This document shows, piece by piece, positions 26,801 to 35,233 of a DNA stretch of 64,000 bases. The DNA is from Planctomycetota bacterium. GTDB lineage: Bacteria; Planctomycetota; Planctomycetia; Planctomycetales; Planctomycetaceae. Below the pieces are notes generated by a model, which was not told the DNA's origin, ran no database searches, and saw nothing but the letters and a program-made list of their open reading frames with translations. Position 1 is the stretch's first letter; each line of letters opens with the position of its first letter. Position numbers and translations under genes: made by a program. Location: contig JAHZKX010000033.1 of assembly GCA_022600195.1 (NCBI GenBank), positions 1 to 64,000 on the forward strand, in the 5' to 3' direction.

Positions 26801-28732
26801 TCAATAATCAATATCATCCGCTTCGATGGCTTCTTCCATGATTAGATCATAACGCAGGCTAGCATCTTTTCCAAAAAGCTGATTGAAGGTCGTGTCCGCT
26901 TCTAACTGACTGTCGATATCGACTTTCAGCAGAATACGATGCTTGGGGTCCAGTGTGGTCTCTTTCAATTCACTGGCTGTCATCTCGCCCAGTCCTTTGA
27001 AGCGACCAATTTCGTATTTCCGGTTGGCAGGCAATGACTCTACGATTTCTTCTTTCTGGGCGTCATCCTGGGCATAAAACTTTTCATTTCCCACTTTGAT
27101 GCAATATAAAGGCGGTTGTGCCAGGAATAGTTTTCCTTGTCGAATCAGTTCGCGCATATGGCGGAAGAAAAAAGTGAGTAGCAAAGTGCTGATATGGTAG
27201 CCATCACTGTCGGCGTCCATTAACAGAATAATGCGATTGTAACGCAGATTGACAATTTCAAAGTTGGTGCCGATGCCTGTTCCCAGCGTTTCGACAAGAT
27301 CTTTGATTTCCTGATTTCCCATGATTTTGGAAATCACCAGCGACTCAGTATTCAACACTTTTCCGCGTAAGGGTAGTACTGCCTGTATTCGGCTGTCACG
27401 CCCCATGGCGGCTGTGCCGCCGGCCGACAGACCTTCAACAAGAAAGAGTTCCGATTCTTCCGGTTTATTGGATCGGCAATCAAGAAGCTTTCCCGGTAAA
27501 GTTGATTTCCGATTCGTGGCTGATTTCCGACGCACTTCCTTCTGGGCATCGCGGCTGGCCAACCGGGCACGGGCTGCAAGTACAATTCGTCCCACAACGG
27601 CATCAGCAATGCTCGGATTATTATTCAACCAGGTTTCCAGCAGTGGTCGCACGATTCCTTCGACAAAGCTACTGACTTCGGGGTTGTTCAGCTTTTCTTT
27701 TGTTTGCCCTTGAAACATGGGGTCGTTATGGAAAACAGAAATCAGGCAGAGCACACCTTCACGAATATCTTCAGTCGTGATAGAAAGTCCCTTGTGCTTG
27801 ATATTATGAACATCCATATAATTTTTGACTGCTTTAGCAATTCCGGATTTCAAACCACTCTCATGTGTTCCCCCCGCATGGGTGCGAATTCCGTTGACAT
27901 AGCTGCGAATCTGTTCGTCTGTCGCATCGGTCCACCGCATGACCATTTCAATTCGAATGTTCTTGTCTTCTTTTTCCGCGAAAAATAACTGATCGTGGAC
28001 CGGCTTCTTCTGCTGTTCCTGGGTTAATTTTTCCAGATACCCGCGAATTCCTTCCGGGTGCGAGAGTTCATGAGTCTCTTTTTTGACGTCATCTTTAAAA
28101 GTGATCTTCAAACCACCATGAATATACGCGACATCTTCCAGATGTTGCCGGATTGTATCTGCGTTGAAATGTACTCGGCGAAAGATACCGTCATCCGGAC
28201 GGAAATAGATTTCTGTACTATGCCCTCGAAGTCGTTTCACTTTTTTAACGGGAGTCGTCGGCTTTCCCTTTTTATAGCGTTGCACATATTGATGACCATC
28301 GCGAACGACCGTTGCTATCATTTCTGACGAAAGTGCGTTCACTACGGAGGAACCAACTCCATGTAAACCACCACTGCGTGCGTAGTTTTTATCTGAAAAT
28401 TTTCCACCCGCATGTAATGTGGTGAGAATCAGTTCCAATGCCGATTTTTTAGTTTTAGAGTGTTTGTCGACCGGAATGCCGCGGCCATTATCTTTCACAC
28501 TGCAAGATCCGCCGTCCTTGTGCAGTGTAACAATGATCGTATCTGCTTCATTTGCCAGATATTCATCGACTGAGTTATCTACAATTTCCCAGAGCAGATG
28601 ATGCAGCCCTCGGATATCGACGCCTCCGATATACATGGAAGGTCTTCTACGAACGGCTTCCAGGCCCTCTAATACCTCGATGTCGGCGGCGGAGTATTTT
28701 TTTGCGTTAGATGATTTTGCTGCAGTTGCCAT
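26801..28732 (-). CDS. parE: Type IIA topoisomerase B subunit (ParE/GyrB-like)
   Basis: A roughly 643-aa ATPase and strand-passage subunit. ATG 28732 is taken as start; the frame opens at TTG 28768. The GHKL ATPase motifs are EIVDNSVDEYLA, KDNGRGIPVDKH and SGGLHGVGSSVVNALS. The transducer is followed by a Toprim domain with VEGLSAGGTA (the usual EGDSAGG has D; here L) and the metal-binding MDADSDGYHI (usually TDADVDGSHI). The C-terminal RFKGLGEM motif is typical. There is no large Toprim insertion. The A subunit lies 94 bases upstream on the same strand. ParE (topoisomerase IV) is favoured over GyrB because the partner lacks a proper GyrA box; the choice is tentative. Confidence 0.85.
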   Translation of the reverse strand: MATAAKSSNAKKYSAADIEVLEGLEAVRRRPSMYIGGVDIRGLHHLLWEIVDNSVDEYLANEADTIIVTLHKDGGSCSVKDNGRGIPVDKHSKTKKSALELILTTLHAGGKFSDKNYARSGGLHGVGSSVVNALSSEMIATVVRDGHQYVQRYKKGKPTTPVKKVKRLRGHSTEIYFRPDDGIFRRVHFNADTIRQHLEDVAYIHGGLKITFKDDVKKETHELSHPEGIRGYLEKLTQEQQKKPVHDQLFFAEKEDKNIRIEMVMRWTDATDEQIRSYVNGIRTHAGGTHESGLKSGIAKAVKNYMDVHNIKHKGLSITTEDIREGVLCLISVFHNDPMFQGQTKEKLNNPEVSSFVEGIVRPLLETWLNNNPSIADAVVGRIVLAARARLASRDAQKEVRRKSATNRKSTLPGKLLDCRSNKPEESELFLVEGLSAGGTAAMGRDSRIQAVLPLRGKVLNTESLVISKIMGNQEIKDLVETLGTGIGTNFEIVNLRYNRIILLMDADSDGYHISTLLLTFFFRHMRELIRQGKLFLAQPPLYCIKVGNEKFYAQDDAQKEEIVESLPANRKYEIGRFKGLGEMTASELKETTLDPKHRILLKVDIDSQLEADTTFNQLFGKDASLRYDLIMEEAIEADDIDY

Positions 28733-28825
28733 AATAAGTGTCGTGAATTTCTTTAAATTATCTGCCAACGAAAAGTGAATGATACGAGATCTATGATGAT
28801 TCCAGGAAGCTGAGACATGATCAGT

Positions 28826-31306
28826 TCATTCTTCATACTCGGCCAGTTCATCCCAGTCAACAATTTCTATCGGTGGATACAGTATTTCATCAAAGCCGCT
28901 TCTCTGGCTGGTTTTCACACCTTTGCCACCACGAGAAGTGACTCCATACTTCATTTGCCCAAACGTCATTTTCTTACCCGCAGTGTTGACGACTCGCAAG
29001 CAGTCACTCGGTCGAGTCAGCTGGAGAGCACCCATGACCTGGTCTCCCTTCTCCAACTTGATGCCTTTAACCCCTTTGCCTGCGTTGGATAGCAGGGCAG
29101 CTTCTTCAATTTTACAATGTAGAACACGTGCATCTTGCGTGGCGATAAACATGGTATCTGCGTCTTCCACCAGACCTGCGTACACGACACGATCATCTTT
29201 ACCCAGTCGGCAATATTTACGGCCTGCTTTGGTGGAAGCAGTGCGAAATATACTGAAAGAGATCCGCATGATCTGACCTTTTTCGGTGACAATCAAAACA
29301 TGGGGAGTTGGAATGGGCTTCCTGCGAGTTGACTTGTCTTCGGGTGTGAATCTTGCGTCTGTGGTAATAGCGGCGACGAGCTGCGCACCATCACCCATGC
29401 GTGCATGTTTAGAAAGGGGCTCGCCATATCCGGAAGAAACCGGAACCTGTTCGACAGGCAATGTATATGCCACCCCGTCACTTGAGAAAAATACGACATG
29501 GTCGAGTGTACTTCCCGGCGCCACAGCCAGCACACTGTCCCCTTCACGGACGCGCGTTTTGTCGAGTTCCCTGGTCTCGCCCTTTGTCTTCAGTCGGCCA
29601 ACACGTTTGATCCAGCCTTCTCGACTTACAACCACATTGGTATTCTCTCGAACGATATAAGCTTGAGGGTCAAATTCTGTAATCTCCTCTGAGGAACCAA
29701 GTTTGGTCTGACGTTTCTCGGGAAATTCTTTCGCCAGCTCATTCAACTCGTTTTCAACGACTTTCCAGAGGCGTCTGTTGGAGGCAAGGATCCGGCGGAT
29801 GCGGTCCGCTTCTGCCTGTTTTTCTTTCAGCTCTTCGCGGATCGTGTTAATTTCCAGTTTCGAGATGCGATATAGCTGTAACTCAAGAATCGCCATTGTC
29901 TGGACTTCATCCAGACGAAAATTTGCCATTAATTTTTTCGCAGCATCCTGCTTACCGCTACTGGCGCGAATTAACTTTAATGCTTTATCCAGACCATTAA
30001 AGATGATTTTGAATCCCTTAAGAATATGAATTCGTCTTTCCAGCAGTTCCAGTTGATATTCAAACCGGCGTCTCACAGAGACGAAGCGAAAATCGAGGAA
30101 ATATTGCAGCATCTCTCTCAAATCGCAGCGCTGAGGGACAAGTACGTCAGATTCATCAGGTACCAGACATGTCAGATTCACCGAAAAATTCTGTTCCAGA
30201 TGTGTGTGCTTATACAAAAAGGCCATCACAGCTTCGGCGTCGGCATCCGGTTTGATTTCCAGGACAATTTTCAGCCCGTTTTTCTCGTCTGTTTCATCAG
30301 CAACGTCAACCAGTTGTGGGAGTTTTCGCGTCTCGACCAGTGCCCCAATTTCTGAAAGCAGCGAACCGGTTTCCACTCCATAAGGGACAGAATGAATGAT
30401 CAGCCTTCGGATCCCTTTCGAAGCTCTCTCCGATTCAGGTTTCCACTCTCCTCTGACTTTAATGGGCCCTCTGCCTTCTTTATATACGCTGGTCAGGGAC
30501 CGTTTATCAGTTACGATCCGGCCTCCGAGTGGAAAGTCGGGCCCTTTGATGAATTTCATCAACTGTGCAACAGTCGCACTTTTATTGTGAATGAGATGGG
30601 TGCAGGCATTGATGACTTCACCCAGATTATGGGGGGGAATACTCGTTGCCATACCGACGGCGATTCCATGAACTCCATTGACGAGCAGGTTGGGAAACCG
30701 TGCAGGCAGCACTACGGGCTCATTTCGTGTGCCATCATAATTGGGCCGCATCTCTACAGTTTGATAACGCAGCTCATTCATCAGATGTTCTGCAATACCA
30801 GTCAGACGTGCTTCTGTATAACGGGCAGCAGCGGCGGGAAGGCCCATGATGGAGCCGAAATTCCCCTGACCGTTGATGAGAGGACTTCTCAGGTGAAAGT
30901 CCTGTGCCAGCCTCACAAGAGCGTCATAGACGGAGGCATCGCCGTGCGGGTGGTAATTTCCCGTAGTATCACCACAAATTTTAGCACACTTACGTGGCTT
31001 CGCATTCGCCACCAAATGCAGATCATTAAACATTACATATAAGATACGGCGTTGAACCGGTTTCAGCCCGTCACGCACGTCCGGTAATGCCCGAGATGTG
31101 ATCACTGACATGGCGTAATTGAGGTACCGTCTGCGAGTGACCTCACTGATGGGGACATACTCGATACGATCGGTATCACTGCCAGCTCGTCCATTTGTGC
31201 TGCCGGCTTTGCCTTTATTGGCTGATTTTCGTTTAGCCAAGACTCTCTCCAAAACTCTATTACGCGGTCTGAAAATAATGAGGTAAGGATCTCCCTGAAT
31301 TCGCAT
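28826..31306 (-). CDS. parC: Type IIA topoisomerase A subunit (ParC/GyrA-like)
   Basis: An 826-aa DNA cleavage and ligation subunit. Counting from 31306, the winged-helix domain carries CGDTTGNYHPHGDASVYDALVR. The catalytic tyrosine is Tyr163 in ARYTEARL, and the LVNGVHGIAVGMATSIPPHN segment is typical. The residue equivalent to E. coli GyrA Ser83 is Ala124, followed by Ser, while the Asp87 equivalent is kept (Asp128). The C-terminal propeller lacks a QRRGGKG box in blade 1, but SRGGKG occurs at 791-796 in the last blade. Start: ATG 31306 has AAGGAG 14 bases away; TTG 31240 with GGAGAG close by would remove 22 residues. Forms an operon with the downstream B subunit. Confidence 0.88.
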   Translation of the reverse strand: MRIQGDPYLIIFRPRNRVLERVLAKRKSANKGKAGSTNGRAGSDTDRIEYVPISEVTRRRYLNYAMSVITSRALPDVRDGLKPVQRRILYVMFNDLHLVANAKPRKCAKICGDTTGNYHPHGDASVYDALVRLAQDFHLRSPLINGQGNFGSIMGLPAAAARYTEARLTGIAEHLMNELRYQTVEMRPNYDGTRNEPVVLPARFPNLLVNGVHGIAVGMATSIPPHNLGEVINACTHLIHNKSATVAQLMKFIKGPDFPLGGRIVTDKRSLTSVYKEGRGPIKVRGEWKPESERASKGIRRLIIHSVPYGVETGSLLSEIGALVETRKLPQLVDVADETDEKNGLKIVLEIKPDADAEAVMAFLYKHTHLEQNFSVNLTCLVPDESDVLVPQRCDLREMLQYFLDFRFVSVRRRFEYQLELLERRIHILKGFKIIFNGLDKALKLIRASSGKQDAAKKLMANFRLDEVQTMAILELQLYRISKLEINTIREELKEKQAEADRIRRILASNRRLWKVVENELNELAKEFPEKRQTKLGSSEEITEFDPQAYIVRENTNVVVSREGWIKRVGRLKTKGETRELDKTRVREGDSVLAVAPGSTLDHVVFFSSDGVAYTLPVEQVPVSSGYGEPLSKHARMGDGAQLVAAITTDARFTPEDKSTRRKPIPTPHVLIVTEKGQIMRISFSIFRTASTKAGRKYCRLGKDDRVVYAGLVEDADTMFIATQDARVLHCKIEEAALLSNAGKGVKGIKLEKGDQVMGALQLTRPSDCLRVVNTAGKKMTFGQMKYGVTSRGGKGVKTSQRSGFDEILYPPIEIVDWDELAEYEE

Positions 31307-31795
31307 TCAATGGAATCGCTCTCCTTCAATTTTCGGGTTATCCCGCATGGTAGCTTAAGAAAAATATGTTGAATTGACGGTTTGTATAAACATTATGGAT
31401 TGTAGCTGTTGAATCGGTTATTTAACAGATAACGCCACTCGTAACCCGTTAAATAGACAATAATTCGGGAAAATAGGACGAATCGTCATTGTAGTTACAA
31501 AATGACTCATTCCGATGATTCCTGCCAGCCGAAATTTGGACTAGTGGCCTTCATTTTTGGTGGGTCACTTTCTGGCGACTGAAACATACAAAATTGACCA
31601 GAGATCTGAAAAGTGGAATTTTGATTTTTTCAAGTTTTGCTGCAGTCTTTGTGAAGAGGCTTGTCCTCATTCGTGAACCGTTTACGGTTCAAAAAAGACA
31701 ATTGAACATTAAAAGTTGACTGACGGGGGTTGGATGACCCTTTGAAATAGTCTCATTGGTGGATAAACCACAATAAAATCCAGGGAGGGATTGTT
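31307..31795. other. Divergent intergenic region with a hairpin
   Basis: This 489-base region separates the topoisomerase A subunit from the first secreted-protein gene. No coding frame is convincing. A perfect palindrome, TGAACCG-TTTA-CGGTTCA, lies at 31674-31691, about 105 bases before the downstream start, and may be an operator. A strong GGGAGGG ribosome site precedes the ATG at 31796. Confidence 0.45.
31674..31691. promoter_or_regulatory. 18-bp palindrome, possible operator
   Basis: A 7-bp perfect stem with a 4-base loop is followed by AAAAAAG rather than T on the forward strand. It is therefore not an intrinsic terminator for forward transcription, and an operator role for the secreted-protein trio downstream is possible. 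Confidence 0.35.
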
Positions 31796-32563
31796 ATGGC
31801 TCATTCGAGTCTGAAGGTAACCCTGCTTACCAGTTTGTTACCAGCGTTTTTACTGATGGCACCGGCTTTAAAAGCTGCTGAAACCGGTACTGTCAACAAC
31901 GCCGTTGTCCAACAGGAAAGCCGCTCAAAAACATCAAAGTATAACCCGGTCAGTTGGTTCAAGCAGAAGTTTTCCAGGTCGACGCCCAAGCCTGCCAGCG
32001 TGCGGCAAGTCAGCCATGAACAAGAAAACAAATCTCGAACTACCAAGAAGAGTTCGTTTGCCAAACGCCCCAAGCTCGGTCGTCGCACACATGCCGGTGG
32101 TTATATTCAGCAGGTCAGCAACCAGCCAAGAATCATTACTTCCACGCCCGCCCGTTTTGAGAACGCACAACAGGCACGGCCCATCAGCTACTCACACGGC
32201 CACAAACATCACAAAAGTTACAAAGCAGGCCAGCCGATGCCATCGGCGGCGGGCATGAATGTGCTGCCAGGCTATCCGCAACTGGGAGCACCCATGTATC
32301 CTTCTCCCAAACCAGGAATTCCCGATTATGTGGGACGAACCGTCATCACCAACCAGGCGTTAGCTCCTCAGGAAATGTTGTACGCCCATGAGTACAACGC
32401 GATGTATGGTCCTTACTACTACAACGTAAAAGGCGGCTGGATCTGGACACCATTCGGAATGCGTTCGCATGAGGGTTGGAAGCTGGAAGGGACGAAAGTG
32501 AATGTTAAATATAAAACAGGTTTCGGAATCTTCCCCAGTTTCGTTCCACCCAGGATTCGGTAA
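31796..32563 (+). CDS. Secreted basic Tyr/His-rich protein, unknown function (trio member 1)
   Basis: A 255-aa protein with a signal peptide (residues 1-28, ending LKA-AE) and a strong GGGAGGG ribosome site. Residues 40-110 are very basic (Lys, Arg and Ser). A His-rich HGHKHHKSY patch follows near 136. The C-terminal third is rich in Tyr, Pro and Gly (NAMYGPYYYNVKGGWIWTP). I recognise no enzyme motif. It is the first of three consecutive genes for small exported proteins of similar odd composition. A structural or surface role is inferred. Confidence 0.75.
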   Translation: MAHSSLKVTLLTSLLPAFLLMAPALKAAETGTVNNAVVQQESRSKTSKYNPVSWFKQKFSRSTPKPASVRQVSHEQENKSRTTKKSSFAKRPKLGRRTHAGGYIQQVSNQPRIITSTPARFENAQQARPISYSHGHKHHKSYKAGQPMPSAAGMNVLPGYPQLGAPMYPSPKPGIPDYVGRTVITNQALAPQEMLYAHEYNAMYGPYYYNVKGGWIWTPFGMRSHEGWKLEGTKVNVKYKTGFGIFPSFVPPRIR

Positions 32564-32611
32564 CAGAGCCTGACAATAAAAAGTAATCTTAATCAGAATA
32601 CGTTTATCACA

Positions 32612-32629
32612 CTGAGCCAGATGGCTCAG
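32612..32629 (+). repeat. Intergenic hairpin between trio genes 1 and 2
   Basis: CTGAGCC-AGAT-GGCTCAG is a 7-bp perfect stem with a 4-base loop and no T run after it. It may stabilise or partly attenuate the transcript between the first and second secreted-protein genes. Confidence 0.45.
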
Positions 32630-32652
32630 AGATACGATCAGGAAATAAAAAC

Positions 32653-33180
32653 ATGCACAATTTTAGTTATAAATTAGCGGGCTTCATTGCAATGGCAGGA
32701 ATGATCACAGTCCTGTCAGTACAAGACCTGCAAGCGGGTGAACCCGATAGCTTGAGTACGAGCCAGAGAGCCGGCGCTCCCATAAATCAAGTGGGATATT
32801 TACAAAAGAAATGTGGCTGTAAACATAACCATGTTCATTCCTATTCAGATCGTTCTTCCTACGCAGGCGGTGAATGTCCTCATTGTCGTACTGGGTCAAA
32901 TGTACGTTCCGCCGGGATCGGAAGGCGTGGTTCATTACTCGATAAGTTCCGCTGGAAGCATAAGCATAAGGCAAAGGGTGTTGCTCCTCTTGGGCGATAC
33001 AACATTACCTATGCCGTCGATCCTTATCAGTTTGATAAACGAGATGGGCAGCTTTATGGTGCACAAGGTTATGGGGTTCCAATTGCAGTTCCGCTGGCTC
33101 CGAATGTGCATCATACCTATAACTACAGTTGGGGCATTCCTTCAAGCCGCCTGACTCCAGTCACTCGCATCGTTCAATAA
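32653..33180 (+). CDS. Secreted His/Cys/Tyr-rich protein, unknown function (trio member 2)
   Basis: A 175-aa protein with a signal peptide (residues 1-32, ending LQA-GE) and an AGGA ribosome site. The mature part holds a Cys/His cluster (KKCGCKHNHVH and ECPHCRTG) that could bind metal. A basic RWKHKHKAKG segment follows, then a C-terminal half rich in Tyr and Pro (ITYAVDPYQF, YNYSWGIPSSRL). I recall the YNYSWGIPSSRLTP type of ending from other planctomycete secreted proteins, but no function is known to me. The neighbours on both sides are similar in style. Confidence 0.75.
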   Translation: MHNFSYKLAGFIAMAGMITVLSVQDLQAGEPDSLSTSQRAGAPINQVGYLQKKCGCKHNHVHSYSDRSSYAGGECPHCRTGSNVRSAGIGRRGSLLDKFRWKHKHKAKGVAPLGRYNITYAVDPYQFDKRDGQLYGAQGYGVPIAVPLAPNVHHTYNYSWGIPSSRLTPVTRIVQ

Positions 33181-33219
33181 TCAAAAATATTATCCTCAAT
33201 CGGGTCCAGGAAGATTGTT

Positions 33220-33900
33220 ATGAGAATCTTAAATATGCAATTGCTTGCAATTCTGGCAGTGACAGGCTTCGTGGCTGGCTCTGTCTCGAATGTCAGCGCT
33301 GACGATAGAACTCCCGCAAGCCAGACAGGCATTGAGCAAGTGGGGCACAAGACTGGCGGGGGCGGTGAATACTATTGTCCTCCCGGATCGTCAGGCCGCT
33401 ACGATGGTGGTGGTAGTTATCGATACTATGGTACGCGGGAAGGTTGGGCCTTTTTGCGAAAACATAAATCGCATGGTCCGGCATGGTGTCCCCCTTCCGC
33501 GCAGATGATTCAAAGAACTCCTGTGCAATATCAGCGATATTACTCAAATCAATACATGGGTCAACGTGGTCCTACCGGAGCTGCTAATTACCAGCAGATT
33601 TATATGCCCACCGATACCACACAGCTTGGTTTCTATTATCAGAGCGTACCAACCTGGCAACCACGCAGAGGCATGCTGCCACCAGCACCAGATCCAAGTA
33701 TGTATCACACACGTAATTGCAACTCCTGCAAAGGACATGGCTGCAAATACTGTCGAGGACATCAAGCGGGTGGCCCCGTTTATTATTCCACTGGAAATCC
33801 GGGTACTCCACAACCAGAGGTGGCTCCAAAACAACAGAATGCCACCCCACCGGTACCACCGGCTCCATCCAAATTGAATCAGGCCTCCTTCCAAAAATAA
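33220..33900 (+). CDS. Secreted Tyr/Gly/Cys-rich protein, unknown function (trio member 3)
   Basis: A 226-aa protein with a signal peptide (residues 1-27, ending VSA-DD) and an AGGAAG ribosome site. It contains YYCPPGSSGRYDGGGSYRYYG and a KHKSHGPAWCPP segment similar in style to the KHKHKAKG segment of the previous protein. Near residue 165 a DnaJ-like cysteine motif CNSCKGHGCKYCRG may bind zinc. The C-terminus is Pro/Gln-rich and disordered. It closes the three-gene set, since two terminator-like hairpins follow. Function unknown. Confidence 0.75.
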   Translation: MRILNMQLLAILAVTGFVAGSVSNVSADDRTPASQTGIEQVGHKTGGGGEYYCPPGSSGRYDGGGSYRYYGTREGWAFLRKHKSHGPAWCPPSAQMIQRTPVQYQRYYSNQYMGQRGPTGAANYQQIYMPTDTTQLGFYYQSVPTWQPRRGMLPPAPDPSMYHTRNCNSCKGHGCKYCRGHQAGGPVYYSTGNPGTPQPEVAPKQQNATPPVPPAPSKLNQASFQK

Positions 33901-33942
33901 TGTAGGAGTCATGATTCATAACAGACAACTATGGACGATATT

Positions 33943-33975
33943 GAGTCACCCCATGAGGATCACCTGGGGTGACTC
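33943..33975 (+). terminator. Terminator-like hairpin after the secreted trio
   Basis: An 11-bp perfect stem (33943-33953 with 33965-33975) closes an 11-base loop and is followed by tgatttta, a short weak T run. Probably the end of the three-gene transcript. Confidence 0.65.
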
Positions 33976-34045
33976 TGATTTTAGTAGATGGGCAGCAAGT
34001 CTCTCAATCAGATTGACAACCACAAGACTTGTTGAACGAAATTAG

Positions 34046-34069
34046 ATCCCTGTTTTCAGGGATTTTTTT
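34046..34069 (+). terminator. Intrinsic terminator
   Basis: ATCCCTG-TTTT-CAGGGAT is followed by a run of T (34063-34069), a standard forward-strand intrinsic terminator. It is a likely second stop signal for the secreted trio. From here to 34470 I see no supported gene; a reverse-strand frame in this stretch was rejected. Confidence 0.75.
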
Positions 34070-34470
34070 ACGCCTCGATACCGCCGCGCCCCTGACGAAA
34101 CTACTTCCTGTGTGTCGCGCGCAAGGTATTTTCTTTTGACGGTGAAGACTTCTCTTCCTGTGATTTCCAGCACTATAAAACTCGCATGATTTAGACTGAT
34201 CTTCTCAAAAAATTCTGATATCGACTTCAATTTTTGCAGCTTTAACATGAACGGCCTGCAAAGTCGCGCGATCGAGGTAATGTCTGGTTTCATCATTGAC
34301 TGAATCTGTTGGCTGGGTTTGTTCTGAATGCTCAACCAGCAAATGACGATTGAATCGACTCTCTCAATGGTATTGTATTGTTCTATGTTGCATTCGACAC
34401 TTTCGGTTACCGTGCTATGATGTCGGAATGAGATCAATATCCAATCGCGTGGTAAGGGAGATTCAGATAG

Positions 34471-35097
34471 ATGCAATTACAGGATTCAGGTTTTATGACT
34501 CCATCTCAATTGGTCGTAATCAGCGCGGCTTTTCTGATGGCCCTCTCGGGAAGTGTGCCAGCAAAGGAACCAGTGGCTCCACGCAAGCCTCATCCGGATG
34601 CCGTCGCGAACACGCATCCACCCGGTGAAGTCGATAAGCCCGAGCTGGTGCCTTTCATCGTTGCTAATGCTGAGAAATTGAAGGGGGTCGTCGTCGATGA
34701 AATGGATGCGAAATTAATCGGGACCTGGCAGTATTCGACCCATACGCCCCCTTATGTGGGGCTCGGTTATCTGCACGATCAGAAGAAAGGAAAAGGGAGC
34801 AAGGCCGTGATTTATACGCCCGCGCTTCCCAAATCAGGTCGCTACGAAGTACGGCTTTCGCATTGTTACAACATCCGCAGATCCACGAATACGCCGATTA
34901 CCATCCATCATGCAGAGGGGGAAAAAACCATGCGCATTAACCAGCAGAAAATCCCCGAACATAAAAAACTATTCCGCACGTTAGGTGTTTTTCGATTCGA
35001 AGCAGGGAAATCGGGCTGGGTCAAAATTTCCAATGAGGGCACTGACGGAAAATATGTAATCGCCGATGCGGTTCAATTTTTGTTTGTTGGGGATTGA
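34471..35097 (+). CDS. Secreted protein with golvesin-like C-terminal domain
   Basis: A 208-aa exported protein. The frame opens at 34471 (AGGGAG upstream); an ATG at 34495 would place the signal peptide directly at the N-terminus (SQLVVISAAFLMALSGSVPA). Residues 70-205 form one beta-sandwich domain of the golvesin C-terminal-like type: VVVDEMDAKLIGTW, YTPALPKSGRYEVRLSH, ITIHHAEGEKTMRINQQK and a final YVIADAVQFL. This domain often sits at the end of FAD-dependent oxidoreductases or hydrolases in planctomycetes and is thought to bind carbohydrate or polymers. Here it stands alone. Confidence 0.8.
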   Translation: MQLQDSGFMTPSQLVVISAAFLMALSGSVPAKEPVAPRKPHPDAVANTHPPGEVDKPELVPFIVANAEKLKGVVVDEMDAKLIGTWQYSTHTPPYVGLGYLHDQKKGKGSKAVIYTPALPKSGRYEVRLSHCYNIRRSTNTPITIHHAEGEKTMRINQQKIPEHKKLFRTLGVFRFEAGKSGWVKISNEGTDGKYVIADAVQFLFVGD

Positions 35098-35233
35098 GAG
35101 AGCAAAATAGAAAGTGATACATTTCAGGAGCGGTATTTTCAGTCCGATCGCGACACCTGGCTCGAAGTTACAAAAAGTATCCTTGTGGTATGCTTAATTC
35201 GGCACGGCACTCATTAAGTACAGGAGATGCATC

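Noticed and set aside
34042..34476. Reverse-strand frame of 144 codons
   Set aside because: It has no good ribosome site, its end coincides with a clear forward terminator (34046-34069), its beginning overlaps the golvesin-like gene on the other strand, and the sequence shows no recognisable family.
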